A DNA stretch of 64,000 nt from the NCBI GenBank assembly GCA_964577255.1, contig CAZNYM010000007.1, forward strand, positions 1 to 64,000, written 5' to 3'. This document shows, one piece after another, positions 44,106 through 52,398 of this stretch. The notes under the pieces were generated by a model. The model saw nothing but the letters and a program-made list of their open reading frames with translations. It was not told the DNA's origin and searched no databases. How positions within the stretch are numbered: the first letter of the stretch is position 1; every line of letters starts with the position of its first letter. The position numbers and the translations under genes were made by a program. Origin of the DNA: Micavibrio_C sp964577255 (GTDB taxonomy: Bacteria > Pseudomonadota > Alphaproteobacteria > Micavibrionales > Micavibrionaceae).

Positions 44106-45464
44106 ATGTTCGGATTCATTCTTTCTTTTAAAAAATGGCAGATGAAAAAACTGGCGGAAAGGGGCAACGCCGCCGCCGCCAACGAGATCATATCCATGGT
44201 GGCGAAGGATGAAAGCCTCGCCCCTGTCGCTGTCGAAGCTCTGAAGCACGGCAACAAGACATACAACACGGCCACCTCCATCGAGTTTATAGGCAGAAGG
44301 TACAGCGATCACGCCGAAGCGGCCATCGATGCCCTGGCGGAATTCCCCGGATGGAGGAACGACAATATCAGGATTCTGGGCTGCGAGAACGATGGCCGCC
44401 TGGCCGAAAAAGCCGTCGAAGCGCTGAGCAAAATCGCCTGCAGTCCGGCGGGCGATGCTCCCAACGCGATTGAGGAGATAAAAGTGCTGGCCTTGAAAGT
44501 TCCTGCCTGCGCCGACCGGGCCTTCAAGGAAGTCCTCAGCCCGATCTGGTATTATTCCTCGCAGACGCCCGGCGCGGATGACCAGAACTTTGGCGCGATG
44601 GTCGATTTTCTGACGGTCCTCGCGAAGCAGGACAGCGACAAAGCCCCCCACGCCATCAGCACGCTCAGAGACATCAACACGCCGGCGGCCTTCGACGCGA
44701 TTGCCGATCTGGGCTGCTGCGAGGAAAAACATGCCGTCTGGGCCATGCAGGCGCTGGCCGGCCGTCACGCCCCCGGAATCGTGCGCATCGCCAAGGCACA
44801 TCCGCACACCAGGCTATTAGCGATCAATTTCCTGCATGAAATGGCAAGGCAGCAAGTTCTCCAGAACGGCCCCCTTGCGGATGAATTGACAATGCATCTC
44901 GCCACGGTGGGACATTTCAGCCCTTACGACCATGCTCCTCGGGTCCTGGGCGCGCTGGAGGACTTGGGCACAGCGGCTGCGCTGCGCCATATCGGCAATA
45001 TCGGCAGCGGATGCGTCGATGCCACTTTCGAGCCTTCCAAATCGGCAATAGAAGCTTTGAGGCACATCAACTCGCCGGCATCCTCGGGACAAATCGCCCG
45101 GATCGGAAAGAATTTCAGCGAGGCCGCCCCCGGCATAATCGGCCTCAACACTCTGCTGAAAAGATATCAGGGGCCCATGATGGTCACCGACCAGGAAGTT
45201 TTCGACGGTATAAGGCAGGAGATTACCGACCTGACCCGCGCGCTCTTGCGCAGCGATGCGTTGAACAGACGGTTTGAAAATGACGCCGGAACGCCGGAAA
45301 AAGACAGGATCGTTACGGCCCAGCTCCGTCAGGCCTTCCAACGCGCCGATCAGTCCGGCCTGCTGAAGGACGGCCTGAAGGCGGAAGCAGCCTTTGAGGG
45401 TTTCCTGAGCTATCGCGCCGCCATGAACGGCGCCGCCCCGGCGGCACAGGCTGTGCCGGTGTAA
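44106..45464 (+). CDS. Hypothetical HEAT-like alpha-repeat protein
   Basis: A 452-aa helical protein without signal peptide or membrane segments. Units such as SIEFIGRRYSDHAEAAIDAL, ATSLR-like turns and RIAKAHPHTRLLAINFLHEM follow a helix-turn-helix rhythm of roughly 35-45 residues, as in HEAT/armadillo solenoids. No catalytic motif is seen. The start ATG follows a run AAAACAGGGG. It may be a scaffold; no neighbour explains it. It is flanked by the nfu gene on the opposite strand and an exported protein. Confidence 0.65.
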   Translation: MFGFILSFKKWQMKKLAERGNAAAANEIISMVAKDESLAPVAVEALKHGNKTYNTATSIEFIGRRYSDHAEAAIDALAEFPGWRNDNIRILGCENDGRLAEKAVEALSKIACSPAGDAPNAIEEIKVLALKVPACADRAFKEVLSPIWYYSSQTPGADDQNFGAMVDFLTVLAKQDSDKAPHAISTLRDINTPAAFDAIADLGCCEEKHAVWAMQALAGRHAPGIVRIAKAHPHTRLLAINFLHEMARQQVLQNGPLADELTMHLATVGHFSPYDHAPRVLGALEDLGTAAALRHIGNIGSGCVDATFEPSKSAIEALRHINSPASSGQIARIGKNFSEAAPGIIGLNTLLKRYQGPMMVTDQEVFDGIRQEITDLTRALLRSDALNRRFENDAGTPEKDRIVTAQLRQAFQRADQSGLLKDGLKAEAAFEGFLSYRAAMNGAAPAAQAVPV

Positions 45465-45483
45465 CCAAGGGCTAGCAATTCAC

Positions 45484-46137
45484 TCATTGATGATAGAAAT
45501 ACTTGTCCTTGGCGTCGCGGAACTGCATCCGCTCGTCCTTGGTGAACTCGCGGTAATAGCCGCTCAGCCACTGCGCGTCGGCGGGCTTGAAGGTCACCGT
45601 TTTGGCGAAGCTCAGGAACGCGGGCTGCCATTTCTCGAACGCGTCCTTGTGGGCCGAGCATTCGACGATATAGGCGACGTCGTTGTAAAGCCCGACGAAG
45701 ATCAGCGCGCGGCGGCTCATATATGGCCCCTGCACGGCGCTTTTGTAGCCGGCTTCGGCGTAAGCAGCCCAGGCCTGGCCCAGTCCCGAACCGTCATGCA
45801 GGCTGTAAACGGCGGCTTCGTCGTAACGGCGCACATACTGCTCGATATAGGACAGGCTGAAATCGATCTGCTGCACCGGCTGGTCGTAACGGCGCGGATA
45901 GATGGCGTTGCGGCGATCCTCGAGCGCGGAGAGGCTGCAACTCGCGTGCGCCCGGCCCGAAGGCGCGCGCACCGTGAGAATATCGTCTGTACCCTGGTTG
46001 CTGACCTTGGCCCAGGTGTCGGGATAGGAGGCGCTGGCGCCCGTGGCCGGATCGGTCCAGTAAAAATAATCGGCGCGCGCGGCGGTGGAACCGGCAGCGA
46101 CAAGAACGGCAAGCAGAGCAGCGGTGAGAATGCGCAT
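45484..46137 (-). CDS. Exported protein of unknown function (PsbP-like)
   Basis: A 217-aa protein with a signal peptide, MRILTAALLAVLVAAGSTAARA. The mature part begins DYFYWTDPATGASASYPDTW, a YP-x-x-W start seen in PsbP/DUF1795-like periplasmic domains; GLYNDVAYIVECSAHKD and a C-terminal helix follow. An open frame continues upstream into RNA methyltransferase codons and a gap, but has no start-quality signal. It resembles, weakly, the exported protein at 31.2-32.5 kb. Confidence 0.65.
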   Translation of the reverse strand: MRILTAALLAVLVAAGSTAARADYFYWTDPATGASASYPDTWAKVSNQGTDDILTVRAPSGRAHASCSLSALEDRRNAIYPRRYDQPVQQIDFSLSYIEQYVRRYDEAAVYSLHDGSGLGQAWAAYAEAGYKSAVQGPYMSRRALIFVGLYNDVAYIVECSAHKDAFEKWQPAFLSFAKTVTFKPADAQWLSGYYREFTKDERMQFRDAKDKYFYHQ

Positions 46138-46163
46138 CTTTTTCCCCAAAATTACCAACAGGC

Positions 46164-46173
46164 NNNNNNNNNN
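46164..46173. other. Assembly gap (10 N)
   Basis: Ten unknown bases between the exported-protein gene and the RNA methyltransferase gene. They fall in the short intergenic region, so no coding frame is broken. Confidence 0.95.
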
Positions 46174-46216
46174 ATAAAGCAGAACGGGCAAATTCGCCAT
46201 AATGCATTGTGCCGGG

Positions 46217-47509
46217 TTACACCGGGAAAGGCAATCTGGTAAAAAACCCTGCAATTTCAATGTGATGAGACCATAAAAACTGGTCGACCAGCCGCAGCCG
46301 CGCCAGCCGGTAACCGCCCTGGCACAGGTAATCAGCGTCGCGGGCGAAGCTGGCCGCCGAACAGGAAATGTAAACGATGTGGGGCACAGCGCTCTCCGCC
46401 AATATCTTGGCCTGCGGCGAAGCGCCATCGCGCGGCGGATCGATCACCACCGCGTCATAGTCCTTGAGCTCGGGCAGACGCAGCGGCATTTTCACCAGAT
46501 CGCGGCTTTGGGTCCTGAGGCGGTCCTGCCCCTTCCCCGCCGCAGTCAGGGCCGTAACGGAAGGAACGTAACCCTCGAACGCATCCACACGGCACCCGAG
46601 CGCCAGCAAAGGAAAAGTAAAGGTACCGCAGCCGGCATAAAGGTCGGCGGCGCGTTTGACTTTCTGCCCGGTCAAAACGCTCGTGACGAAGTCCTGCAGC
46701 GCGCGCTCGCCTTCCTCCGTCGCCTGAAGGAATCCGCCCGCGGGCGGGACGACGGCGATATCGGCGAAGCGGACCTGCACCGGCTGGCGCTGGAGCAACA
46801 GTTCAGGATCGGCGCGCTCGTCACGGCGCCAGGAAAGGCGGGAGAGATCCGCCTTGTGACACAGGTCGCTGAGCGCCTGCGTGGCGTGAAACCCCAACTG
46901 GCGCGTTTCGCCGCTGAGGCGGCCCGTGATCAGCATATCAAGCGCGTCTTCAAGAATGGTGAGCGTGATATCGGCCTTGCTGTTCTCGGGCAGGATGTCG
47001 GGCAGGTAGCGGCGCATGAAGGGCAGGAGCGCCACGATACGCGGCGCCAGCACGGCACAGCTTTCGATCGCAGCGATGCGGTCCGAACGGCGCTCGTTGA
47101 AACCGAACAGCAGCCGTCCGCCCTTCTTGCGCGCGGCGAAGGTGGCCCGGCGGCGGCTGGCGGGCGCGCTGATCAGCGGCCCCTCGACATCCGGCGGCGC
47201 GGCAACGCCCGCCTTGGACAGGGTGGAAAGCACCAGATCGCGCTTGAACGCGGCATATGTCTTTTCGTCCGCGTGCTGCAGCGCGCAGCCGCCACACACA
47301 CCGTAATGCGGGCAGACGGGCGCAATCCGCTGCGGCGCGGGTGTAAGAACCTTTTCAAGAACGCCCTGCTCCCCCTCGACCGCCGCCAGGCGCACGGTCT
47401 CGCCGGGCAGTGCACCCGACACGTAAATCCGCCCGCCGTCGGGGCGCAGCGCCACACCCTGTCCCTGCGCGCCCAGGTGATGGATGGAAAATACCAGCGG
47501 ATCGGTCAT
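46217..47509 (-). CDS. TrmA/RlmD-family RNA (uracil-5-) methyltransferase
   Basis: A 430-aa enzyme. An N-terminal TRAM-like region starts FSIHHLGAQGQGVALRPDGG. The Cys motif CPHYGVCGGCALQH fits a 4Fe-4S cluster as in RlmD. The SAM domain has DLYAGCGTFTFPLLALG, VVIDPPRDGASPQ, and the nucleophile Cys in VYISCSAASFARD (often SCNP in relatives). It methylates uridine in 23S rRNA or tRNA; which one cannot be told. Confidence 0.88.
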   Translation of the reverse strand: MTDPLVFSIHHLGAQGQGVALRPDGGRIYVSGALPGETVRLAAVEGEQGVLEKVLTPAPQRIAPVCPHYGVCGGCALQHADEKTYAAFKRDLVLSTLSKAGVAAPPDVEGPLISAPASRRRATFAARKKGGRLLFGFNERRSDRIAAIESCAVLAPRIVALLPFMRRYLPDILPENSKADITLTILEDALDMLITGRLSGETRQLGFHATQALSDLCHKADLSRLSWRRDERADPELLLQRQPVQVRFADIAVVPPAGGFLQATEEGERALQDFVTSVLTGQKVKRAADLYAGCGTFTFPLLALGCRVDAFEGYVPSVTALTAAGKGQDRLRTQSRDLVKMPLRLPELKDYDAVVIDPPRDGASPQAKILAESAVPHIVYISCSAASFARDADYLCQGGYRLARLRLVDQFLWSHHIEIAGFFTRLPFPV

Positions 47510-47540
47510 GGGGATATTCTAAAGGAAACGGCCACGAAAG

Positions 47541-47825
47541 CTAGGGCGCGAGCCGGGGCTTGCGCTCGAGGCGATAGCCCTTCTCGGCACAGTTCCTCAG
47601 GATGTATTGCGGCGCAATCTGGTCGGGATGGTTGAGAATGCTTTTCTCGCAAGCGGCGTTGATGACGTTCTGGCTGCGGGCGTCATCCCGGGCCGCCTGC
47701 CGCCCCTGTTCGCGCATGCCTTCAGCGCCGCCGTCCCACAGATAATATTTACCCACCGCGCCCACGGAGATACCAATGCCGATCAGCACGACGTTCAAGA
47801 ATCTTTTTTCAATGCTGGATGTCAT
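47541..47825 (-). CDS. Small membrane-anchored protein
   Basis: A 94-aa protein with one hydrophobic segment near the N terminus (FLNVVLIGIGISVGAVGKYYLW), then a soluble, charged tail with two cysteines (NAACEKSILN, LRNCAEKG) that could form a disulfide outside the membrane. GAGGAA precedes the ATG. The family is unknown. It lies 31 bp upstream of the RNA methyltransferase gene on the same strand and 39 bp after another small membrane protein. Confidence 0.65.
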   Translation of the reverse strand: MTSSIEKRFLNVVLIGIGISVGAVGKYYLWDGGAEGMREQGRQAARDDARSQNVINAACEKSILNHPDQIAPQYILRNCAEKGYRLERKPRLAP

Positions 47826-47864
47826 AGTAAATTCCTCAGAGCCTGAAGCAAAACAACCTGACTT

Positions 47865-48062
47865 TTACGGCTTGGCCACAGGAGGAACCGGGTGCGGGCC
47901 GACGGCTTCGCGGTGCATACTGATATAGACCTCAATAGCAGGATCCTTGGCCTCGGGCACCGCCGGTTTTTCGTCCCCGCTGATGGCAGCGGTAATAAGA
48001 CCGCCAAGCGCGAAAGCAACAGCGATCCCCATTCCCGCAAGAAAACCTCTTTTCTCGTTCAT
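47865..48062 (-). CDS. Small single-pass membrane protein
   Basis: A 65-aa protein: MNEKRGFLAGMGIAVAFALG begins one transmembrane helix of about 20 residues, followed by a Pro-rich soluble tail. GGAGAGG lies 5-6 bases before the ATG, supporting translation. It has no recognisable family. It could form a short run with the next small membrane gene. Confidence 0.6.
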   Translation of the reverse strand: MNEKRGFLAGMGIAVAFALGGLITAAISGDEKPAVPEAKDPAIEVYISMHREAVGPHPVPPVAKP

Positions 48063-48142
48063 AATGTCCTCTCCTTGTACGATGTATCTATTATTAATAA
48101 TTATTTCGTAAAAGGTATCACGGCAAAACGGCGGCCAGCAAC

Positions 48143-48171
48143 AAAAAAGCCCCGCCAAAGCGGGGCTTTTT
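48143..48171 (-). terminator. Rho-independent terminator after hppA
   Basis: Read on the minus strand: GCCCCGC, a TTTG loop, GCGGGGC, then TTTTTT. It lies about 20 bases past the hppA stop. The A-run on the other side gives some two-way capacity. Confidence 0.9.
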
Positions 48172-48191
48172 AATCCTTATAAACCAGAGGC

Positions 48192-50297
48192 TTACGCCAT
48201 CATCTTCGCCACGATCGCAACCAGCAGAATGGCCACGATGTTGGCGATTTTGATCAGCGGGTTGACGGCCGGACCGGCGGTGTCCTTGTACGGATCGCCG
48301 ACGGTGTCGCCCGTGACGGCGGCTTTATGAGCATCGCTGCCCTTGCCGCCGTGGTTGCCTTCCTCGATGAACTTCTTGGCGTTGTCCCACGCGCCGCCGC
48401 CCGATGTCATCGACAAAGCGACGAACACGCCGGTGACGATCGTGCCGAGCAGCATCGCGCCCAGCGCCTGCAGCGCGGGAACGACGTTGTCGGTCAGCAG
48501 GTACACCACCGTGAACAGCACGACAGGCGCCAGCACCGGCAACAGCGAGGGCGCGATCATTTCCTTGATCGCGGACTGGGTCAGCAAGTCGACGGCGCGG
48601 CCGTATTCCGGCTTGGCCGTTCCTTCCATGATGCCCTTGATCTCGCGGAACTGGCGGCGCACTTCCACCACCACGCTCGCGGCCGCGCGGCCCACGGCCG
48701 TCATCGACCAGGCACCGAACAGATAAGGCAGCATACCGCCGATAAACAGGCCGATCACCACGAACGGATCCTGCAGCGGGAAGGTCAGCTCGCCCAGCTG
48801 GGGCATATAGTGCTTGATCTCCTCGGTGTAGGCGCCGAACAGCACCAGCGCCGCCAGGCCCGCCGAACCAATGGCATAGCCCTTGGTCACGGCCTTGGTC
48901 GTGTTGCCGACGGCGTCAAGCGCGTCGGTGGTCACGCGGACGTTCTCGGGCAACTTCGACATCTCGGCGATGCCGCCCGCGTTGTCCGTCACAGGGCCGT
49001 AAGCGTCGAGCGCCACCACGATGCCCGCGAGGGACAGCATGGTCGTCGCCGCGATGGCGATGCCGTACAGGCCCGCCTGCGAGTAGGCGATGAAGATGCC
49101 GGCGCAGATGACGATCACGGGCAGCGCCGTGGCCTCCATCGAGATCGCCAGCCCCTGGATCACGTTGGTGCCGTGGCCCGTTTCCGAAGCCTTGGCCACC
49201 ACGCGCACCGGACGGTAGCCCGTGCCGGTGTAGTATTCGGTGATCCAGACCAGCAGGCCCGTCACACCCAGGCCCGTCAGCGCGCACCAGAACAGCTTGA
49301 CGCCGTTGATCATCACGCCGTTGGCCATTTCGATCGGATAGAACACGTTCATGTTGGCCAGCATCAGCGAGATCATGACGGCGGCGAACAGCGCGCTGTA
49401 CATGAAGCCGCGATAGAGCGCGCCCATGATGTTCTTGGAACCCTTTTGCAGGCGCACGAAGAACGTGCCGCCGATCGAGGCCAGGATGCACAGCGCGCCA
49501 ATCATCAGCGGCAGCAGCATCATGATCTGGCGGAACTCGGGCGCAAACACGCTGAAAGCGATCAGCATGGTGGCCACGATGGTCACGACATAGGTCTCGA
49601 ACAGGTCGGCGGCCATGCCGGCGCAATCGCCCACGTTGTCGCCCACGTTGTCGGCGATCACGGCCGGGTTGCGAGGGTCGTCCTCGGGGATGCCGGCTTC
49701 GACCTTACCAACCAGATCGGCGCCCACGTCAGCGCCCTTGGTGAAGATGCCGCCGCCCAGGCGTGCGAAGATCGAGATCAGCGAGGCGCCAAAGCCCAGA
49801 GCCACCAGGCCCTCGAGCATCTTACGGTCGCTGAAGCCCTGCGCGTCGAGGAACCAGGTGTAGATCCCCACGCCCATCAGGCCCAGCCCCACCACCAGCA
49901 TGCCTGTGACGGCGCCCGACTTGAAGGATACGTCAAGTGCGCTGTCGAGGCTTTGCGTTGCGGCCTGCGCCGTGCGCACGTTGGCACGCACCGACACGTT
50001 CATGCCGATGTAACCGGCGGCGGCGGAAAGCACTGCGCCGATGACGAAGCCGACGGCGACATACCAGCCCAGAAGCAGGCCCAGCAAAGCGGCCACGCCC
50101 ACGCCCACCAGCGCCACCGTCTTGTACTGGCGGTTCAGATAGGCTGAAGCACCTTCCTGGATGGCGGCAGCGATCTGCTGCATGCGTTCGTTGCCGGGGC
50201 TCATGGCCATGATGCGGCGCGCCTGGACCTGACCGTAGATCAGAGCCAATACGCCGCTGCAGAGAACCATGAGATAAACTTCTGTCGAGATATCCAT
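48192..50297 (-). CDS. hppA: K+-independent proton-translocating pyrophosphatase
   Basis: A 701-aa integral membrane pump with about 16 helices that uses pyrophosphate to export H+. Substrate motifs GGIFTKGADVGADLVGKVEAG-type (residues near GADVGAD), DDPRNPAVIADNVGDN and DNAGGIAEM are intact, and GDTVGDPYKDTAGPA is near the C terminus. Lys468 in GNTTKAVTK replaces the Ala of K+-dependent pumps, which predicts K+ independence. Two adjacent ATGs are possible; AGGTG lies upstream. It is common in Rhodospirillaceae, where it saves ATP. Confidence 0.94.
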   Translation of the reverse strand: MDISTEVYLMVLCSGVLALIYGQVQARRIMAMSPGNERMQQIAAAIQEGASAYLNRQYKTVALVGVGVAALLGLLLGWYVAVGFVIGAVLSAAAGYIGMNVSVRANVRTAQAATQSLDSALDVSFKSGAVTGMLVVGLGLMGVGIYTWFLDAQGFSDRKMLEGLVALGFGASLISIFARLGGGIFTKGADVGADLVGKVEAGIPEDDPRNPAVIADNVGDNVGDCAGMAADLFETYVVTIVATMLIAFSVFAPEFRQIMMLLPLMIGALCILASIGGTFFVRLQKGSKNIMGALYRGFMYSALFAAVMISLMLANMNVFYPIEMANGVMINGVKLFWCALTGLGVTGLLVWITEYYTGTGYRPVRVVAKASETGHGTNVIQGLAISMEATALPVIVICAGIFIAYSQAGLYGIAIAATTMLSLAGIVVALDAYGPVTDNAGGIAEMSKLPENVRVTTDALDAVGNTTKAVTKGYAIGSAGLAALVLFGAYTEEIKHYMPQLGELTFPLQDPFVVIGLFIGGMLPYLFGAWSMTAVGRAAASVVVEVRRQFREIKGIMEGTAKPEYGRAVDLLTQSAIKEMIAPSLLPVLAPVVLFTVVYLLTDNVVPALQALGAMLLGTIVTGVFVALSMTSGGGAWDNAKKFIEEGNHGGKGSDAHKAAVTGDTVGDPYKDTAGPAVNPLIKIANIVAILLVAIVAKMMA

Positions 50298-50347
50298 CAT
50301 TGTCACCTGAAGCTGATCAATAAAAACTGTTTTGTTTGAGGGTGATA

Positions 50348-50367
50348 TGCCCGCCTTTTGGCGGGCA
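50348..50367 (-). promoter_or_regulatory. Perfect hairpin in the hppA leader
   Basis: TGCCCGCC, TTTT, GGCGGGCA: an 8-bp perfect stem about 50-70 bases before the hppA ATG on its transcribed strand. A TTTTTATTG stretch is 25 bases further on. It may act in attenuation or mRNA stability. Confidence 0.45.
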
Positions 50368-50529
50368 GACGGATGAAAATGCACAATTATGGCGATAAAG
50401 GCAAGTCCCCGCCGAAAGCAGAGATAAGCCTTAAATTATTATGTTTATGAAAAATATGATGCGGGCTCCGGCGACGGTGAGCGTAACTTGCATCTAATTT
50501 TACCGCTACGAACGCCACGATATCCAGCC

Positions 50530-50563
50530 CTGCAAAAAACAAACCCCCTGCCTAAAGCGGGGG
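50530..50563 (-). terminator. Rho-independent terminator after fliL
   Basis: On the minus strand: CCCCCGC, a short loop, GC(A)GGGGG with one bulge, then TTTGTTTTTTG. It lies about 50 bases past the fliL stop and ends the transcript before hppA. Confidence 0.75.
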
Positions 50564-50614
50564 TGACAACTGAGAGAAAGCTTCTTCGCGGTTTATAGCG
50601 GACGCGGCAAAAAC

Positions 50615-51148
50615 CTACATCGGCCGCTGCTGGACCACCTGCAGGAGCACGCTTTTGACCACATGTTCGCCCATGACTTCGTGGCTGATGCGGTTGAGGC
50701 GGTTTTTGATCATGCCGATCTGCAGGACGCCGTCCTTCATGACCGACTGGCGGTTGAGCACACCGTACATATCCTGGATATAAGCGTCTTTCAGGCGAGG
50801 GGTCATGTCCTTGACCGCCTGCTGCCCGCCCTCGTCCTCGACTTCCAGGGTGATGACCAGGCTGACAACCTCGTTCACGCCCTCGGCGTCGATGATCGGC
50901 AGGATCAGCGGATCCATCTCAACGAACAGCACCGCCGGGCCGCCGTGGCCGTCGCCATGGCCGCCCTTGGCCTTCTTGTCCTTGCCGTGATCGTCTTTCT
51001 TGGCTTCGGCCTTGGCGTCGCCGGCTTCGGTGTGTTCGGCGGTTTCGCCCACGGCGGCTTCGGCTTTCTTCCCGAAATAGAAGTAGGCCCCGGCAGCGCC
51101 GCCGCCGAGCACGAGAATGCCCACCAATGCCAGAATGGCTAACTTCAT
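50615..51148 (-). CDS. fliL: Flagellar basal body-associated protein FliL
   Basis: A 177-aa inner-membrane protein. Residues 1-25 form one transmembrane helix (LAILALVGILVLGGGAAGAY), a His/Lys/Gly-rich linker (about 30-70) follows, then the stomatin-like periplasmic domain PAVLFVEMDPLILPIIDAEG to MGEHVVKSVLLQ. FliL binds the MotA/B stator and the rotor. It stands alone between its own promoter region and a terminator, 12 kb from motAB. Confidence 0.85.
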   Translation of the reverse strand: MKLAILALVGILVLGGGAAGAYFYFGKKAEAAVGETAEHTEAGDAKAEAKKDDHGKDKKAKGGHGDGHGGPAVLFVEMDPLILPIIDAEGVNEVVSLVITLEVEDEGGQQAVKDMTPRLKDAYIQDMYGVLNRQSVMKDGVLQIGMIKNRLNRISHEVMGEHVVKSVLLQVVQQRPM

Positions 51149-51216
51149 GATAAACGAACCCGCCCCACAGGTGTGACCGTGATTATTATTCTCTTTTGAT
51201 CATAGAATTCAGGCGG

Positions 51217-51231
51217 TTAACGTGGCGTTTA
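51217..51231 (-). promoter_or_regulatory. CtrA-like box upstream of fliL
   Basis: The minus strand reads TAAA-N7-TTAA, one mismatch from the alphaproteobacterial CtrA consensus TTAA-N7-TTAA. It is about 70-83 bases before the fliL ATG. CtrA commonly controls flagellar genes in this class. Confidence 0.35.
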
Positions 51232-51292
51232 CGATTAGATTGGATTTTAGATAAATTGCGGGCTTTCGTCCGGTTTCAGGAAAAAATATCGT

Positions 51293-51305
51293 TATTTTTC
51301 AGAAT
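51293..51305 (-). promoter_or_regulatory. 12-base motif upstream of fliL
   Basis: TATTTTTCAGAAT on the plus strand, the third copy of the element found before prpB and the HSD10-like gene, and the same orientation relative to the downstream gene. It lies about 145 bases before fliL. Confidence 0.3.
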
Positions 51306-51398
51306 GTTATGGGGTATATCCGAAAGTGCTAATTTTTGCTCCGCAAAAAATATTTAAAAAGCGAGGGAATTTGGCTGCCGGGCACATCTTCTCGATCG

Positions 51399-51866
51399 TC
51401 ACCCCGACCGGGTGCGCTTGGCGATCTGGTCGAGGATAGCGTTGACCAGCTTGTGTTCGCCCTGGTCATAGAAAGCGTGCGCCACTTCAAGGTAATCGCT
51501 GATGATGAGCGGCGCGTCGATCTCCTGAAAACACAAAAGCTCGGCCGTGCCGCATTCAAGAACGGCCTGCAACAGCGGCTCCGGCGTGCCCGTTTTCGTC
51601 TGCACGCCGCGGATCAGCTCGTCGATGGCCTCGGCGTGGGTTGATGCCTGGCGCACGATGTTGATGAACAGGTCCGTATCCGGCGCCACGAACTCCATGT
51701 CCTCGATCGGCTTGCCCATGCGGTGGCGCAGGAATTCGTCGATCGCCGGATCCGCCCCCTGCCCCGTCACTTTCATCTGATAGAGCGTCTGCACGGCGGC
51801 GAGGCGCGCGGCGGTGTTGCGGGCCTTGGGGGAAGGTCCGGCGGGTGTTTTACCTGGCATGGTCAT
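51399..51866 (-). CDS. nusB: Transcription antitermination factor NusB
   Basis: A 155-aa all-helical protein that binds boxA RNA with NusE/S10 during rRNA transcription. ARLAAVQTLYQMKVTGQGAD at the start, then LIRGVQTKTGTPEPLLQAV, and the C-terminal VPLIISDYLEVAHAFYDQGE-type segment (DAPLIISDYLEVAHAFYDQ) and KLVNAILDQIAKRTR are typical. The start ATG overlaps the nrdR stop (ATGA). The usual ribH is missing upstream. Confidence 0.93.
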   Translation of the reverse strand: MTMPGKTPAGPSPKARNTAARLAAVQTLYQMKVTGQGADPAIDEFLRHRMGKPIEDMEFVAPDTDLFINIVRQASTHAEAIDELIRGVQTKTGTPEPLLQAVLECGTAELLCFQEIDAPLIISDYLEVAHAFYDQGEHKLVNAILDQIAKRTRSG

Positions 51867-52390
51867 GATCCTCTCACGGCCCTTAAGGGCGCGACCGGCA
51901 GATCTTCCTCGTCTTCGCCGTCATCCGTTTCGGGCGCCAGATCCTTGGCCGCCTTGAGGAAGGCGCTGAAATCGTCGGGATCGCGGAAATCCTTGTACAC
52001 CGAGGCATAGCGCACATAGGCGATGGGGTCGAGCTGCCCGAGAGCCTGCAGCACCAGATCGCCGATCAGCGAGGAATGAATCTCGGATTCGCCCATGCTT
52101 TCCATCTGGCGGACGATGGAATTCACCGCGCGTTCGATCTGTTCCATCTCGACCGGGCGCTTGCGCAGCGCCAGATGCATCGAGCGGGTGATTTTCTCGC
52201 GGTCGAAGGGCTGCACCCGCCCGCCCGACTTCTTGATCACATTGATGTCGCGCAGCTGCACGCGCTCGAAGGTGGTGAAGCGCGCGCCGCAGCCCGGGCA
52301 GACCCGGCGGCGGCGGATGGCGGAATTGTCTTCGCTCGGCCGCGAGTCCTTCACCTGTGTTTCATCGTGCGTGCAGAAGGGACAGCGCAT
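51863..52390 (-). CDS. nrdR: Transcriptional repressor NrdR
   Basis: A 175-aa nucleotide-sensing repressor of ribonucleotide reductase genes. The zinc ribbon is MRCPFCTHDETQVKDSRPSE and CPGCGARFTTFER; the ATP-cone holds VIKKSGGRVQPFDREKI. The C terminus is longer and acidic (PETDDGEDEEDLP), about 20 residues beyond E. coli NrdR. It is coupled to nusB by a 4-bp overlap and follows the unknown gene after 8 bp. GAGGT precedes the ATG. Confidence 0.95.
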   Translation of the reverse strand: MRCPFCTHDETQVKDSRPSEDNSAIRRRRVCPGCGARFTTFERVQLRDINVIKKSGGRVQPFDREKITRSMHLALRKRPVEMEQIERAVNSIVRQMESMGESEIHSSLIGDLVLQALGQLDPIAYVRYASVYKDFRDPDDFSAFLKAAKDLAPETDDGEDEEDLPVAPLRAVRGS

Positions 52391-52398
52391 TCATTACC

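Larger units (their letters stand above)
50298..50614. other. Intergenic region upstream of hppA
   Basis: A 317-bp spacer between the hppA start and the fliL stop. It holds a leader hairpin (50348-50367) close to hppA, an A+T-rich stretch around 50420-50450 suited to an hppA promoter, and the fliL terminator. No open frame with a ribosome site was found. Confidence 0.6.

Noticed and set aside
48327..50147. 606-aa open frame on the plus strand over hppA
   Set aside because: His/Arg/Gln-rich antisense of the pyrophosphatase gene; it has no ribosome site and no domain.
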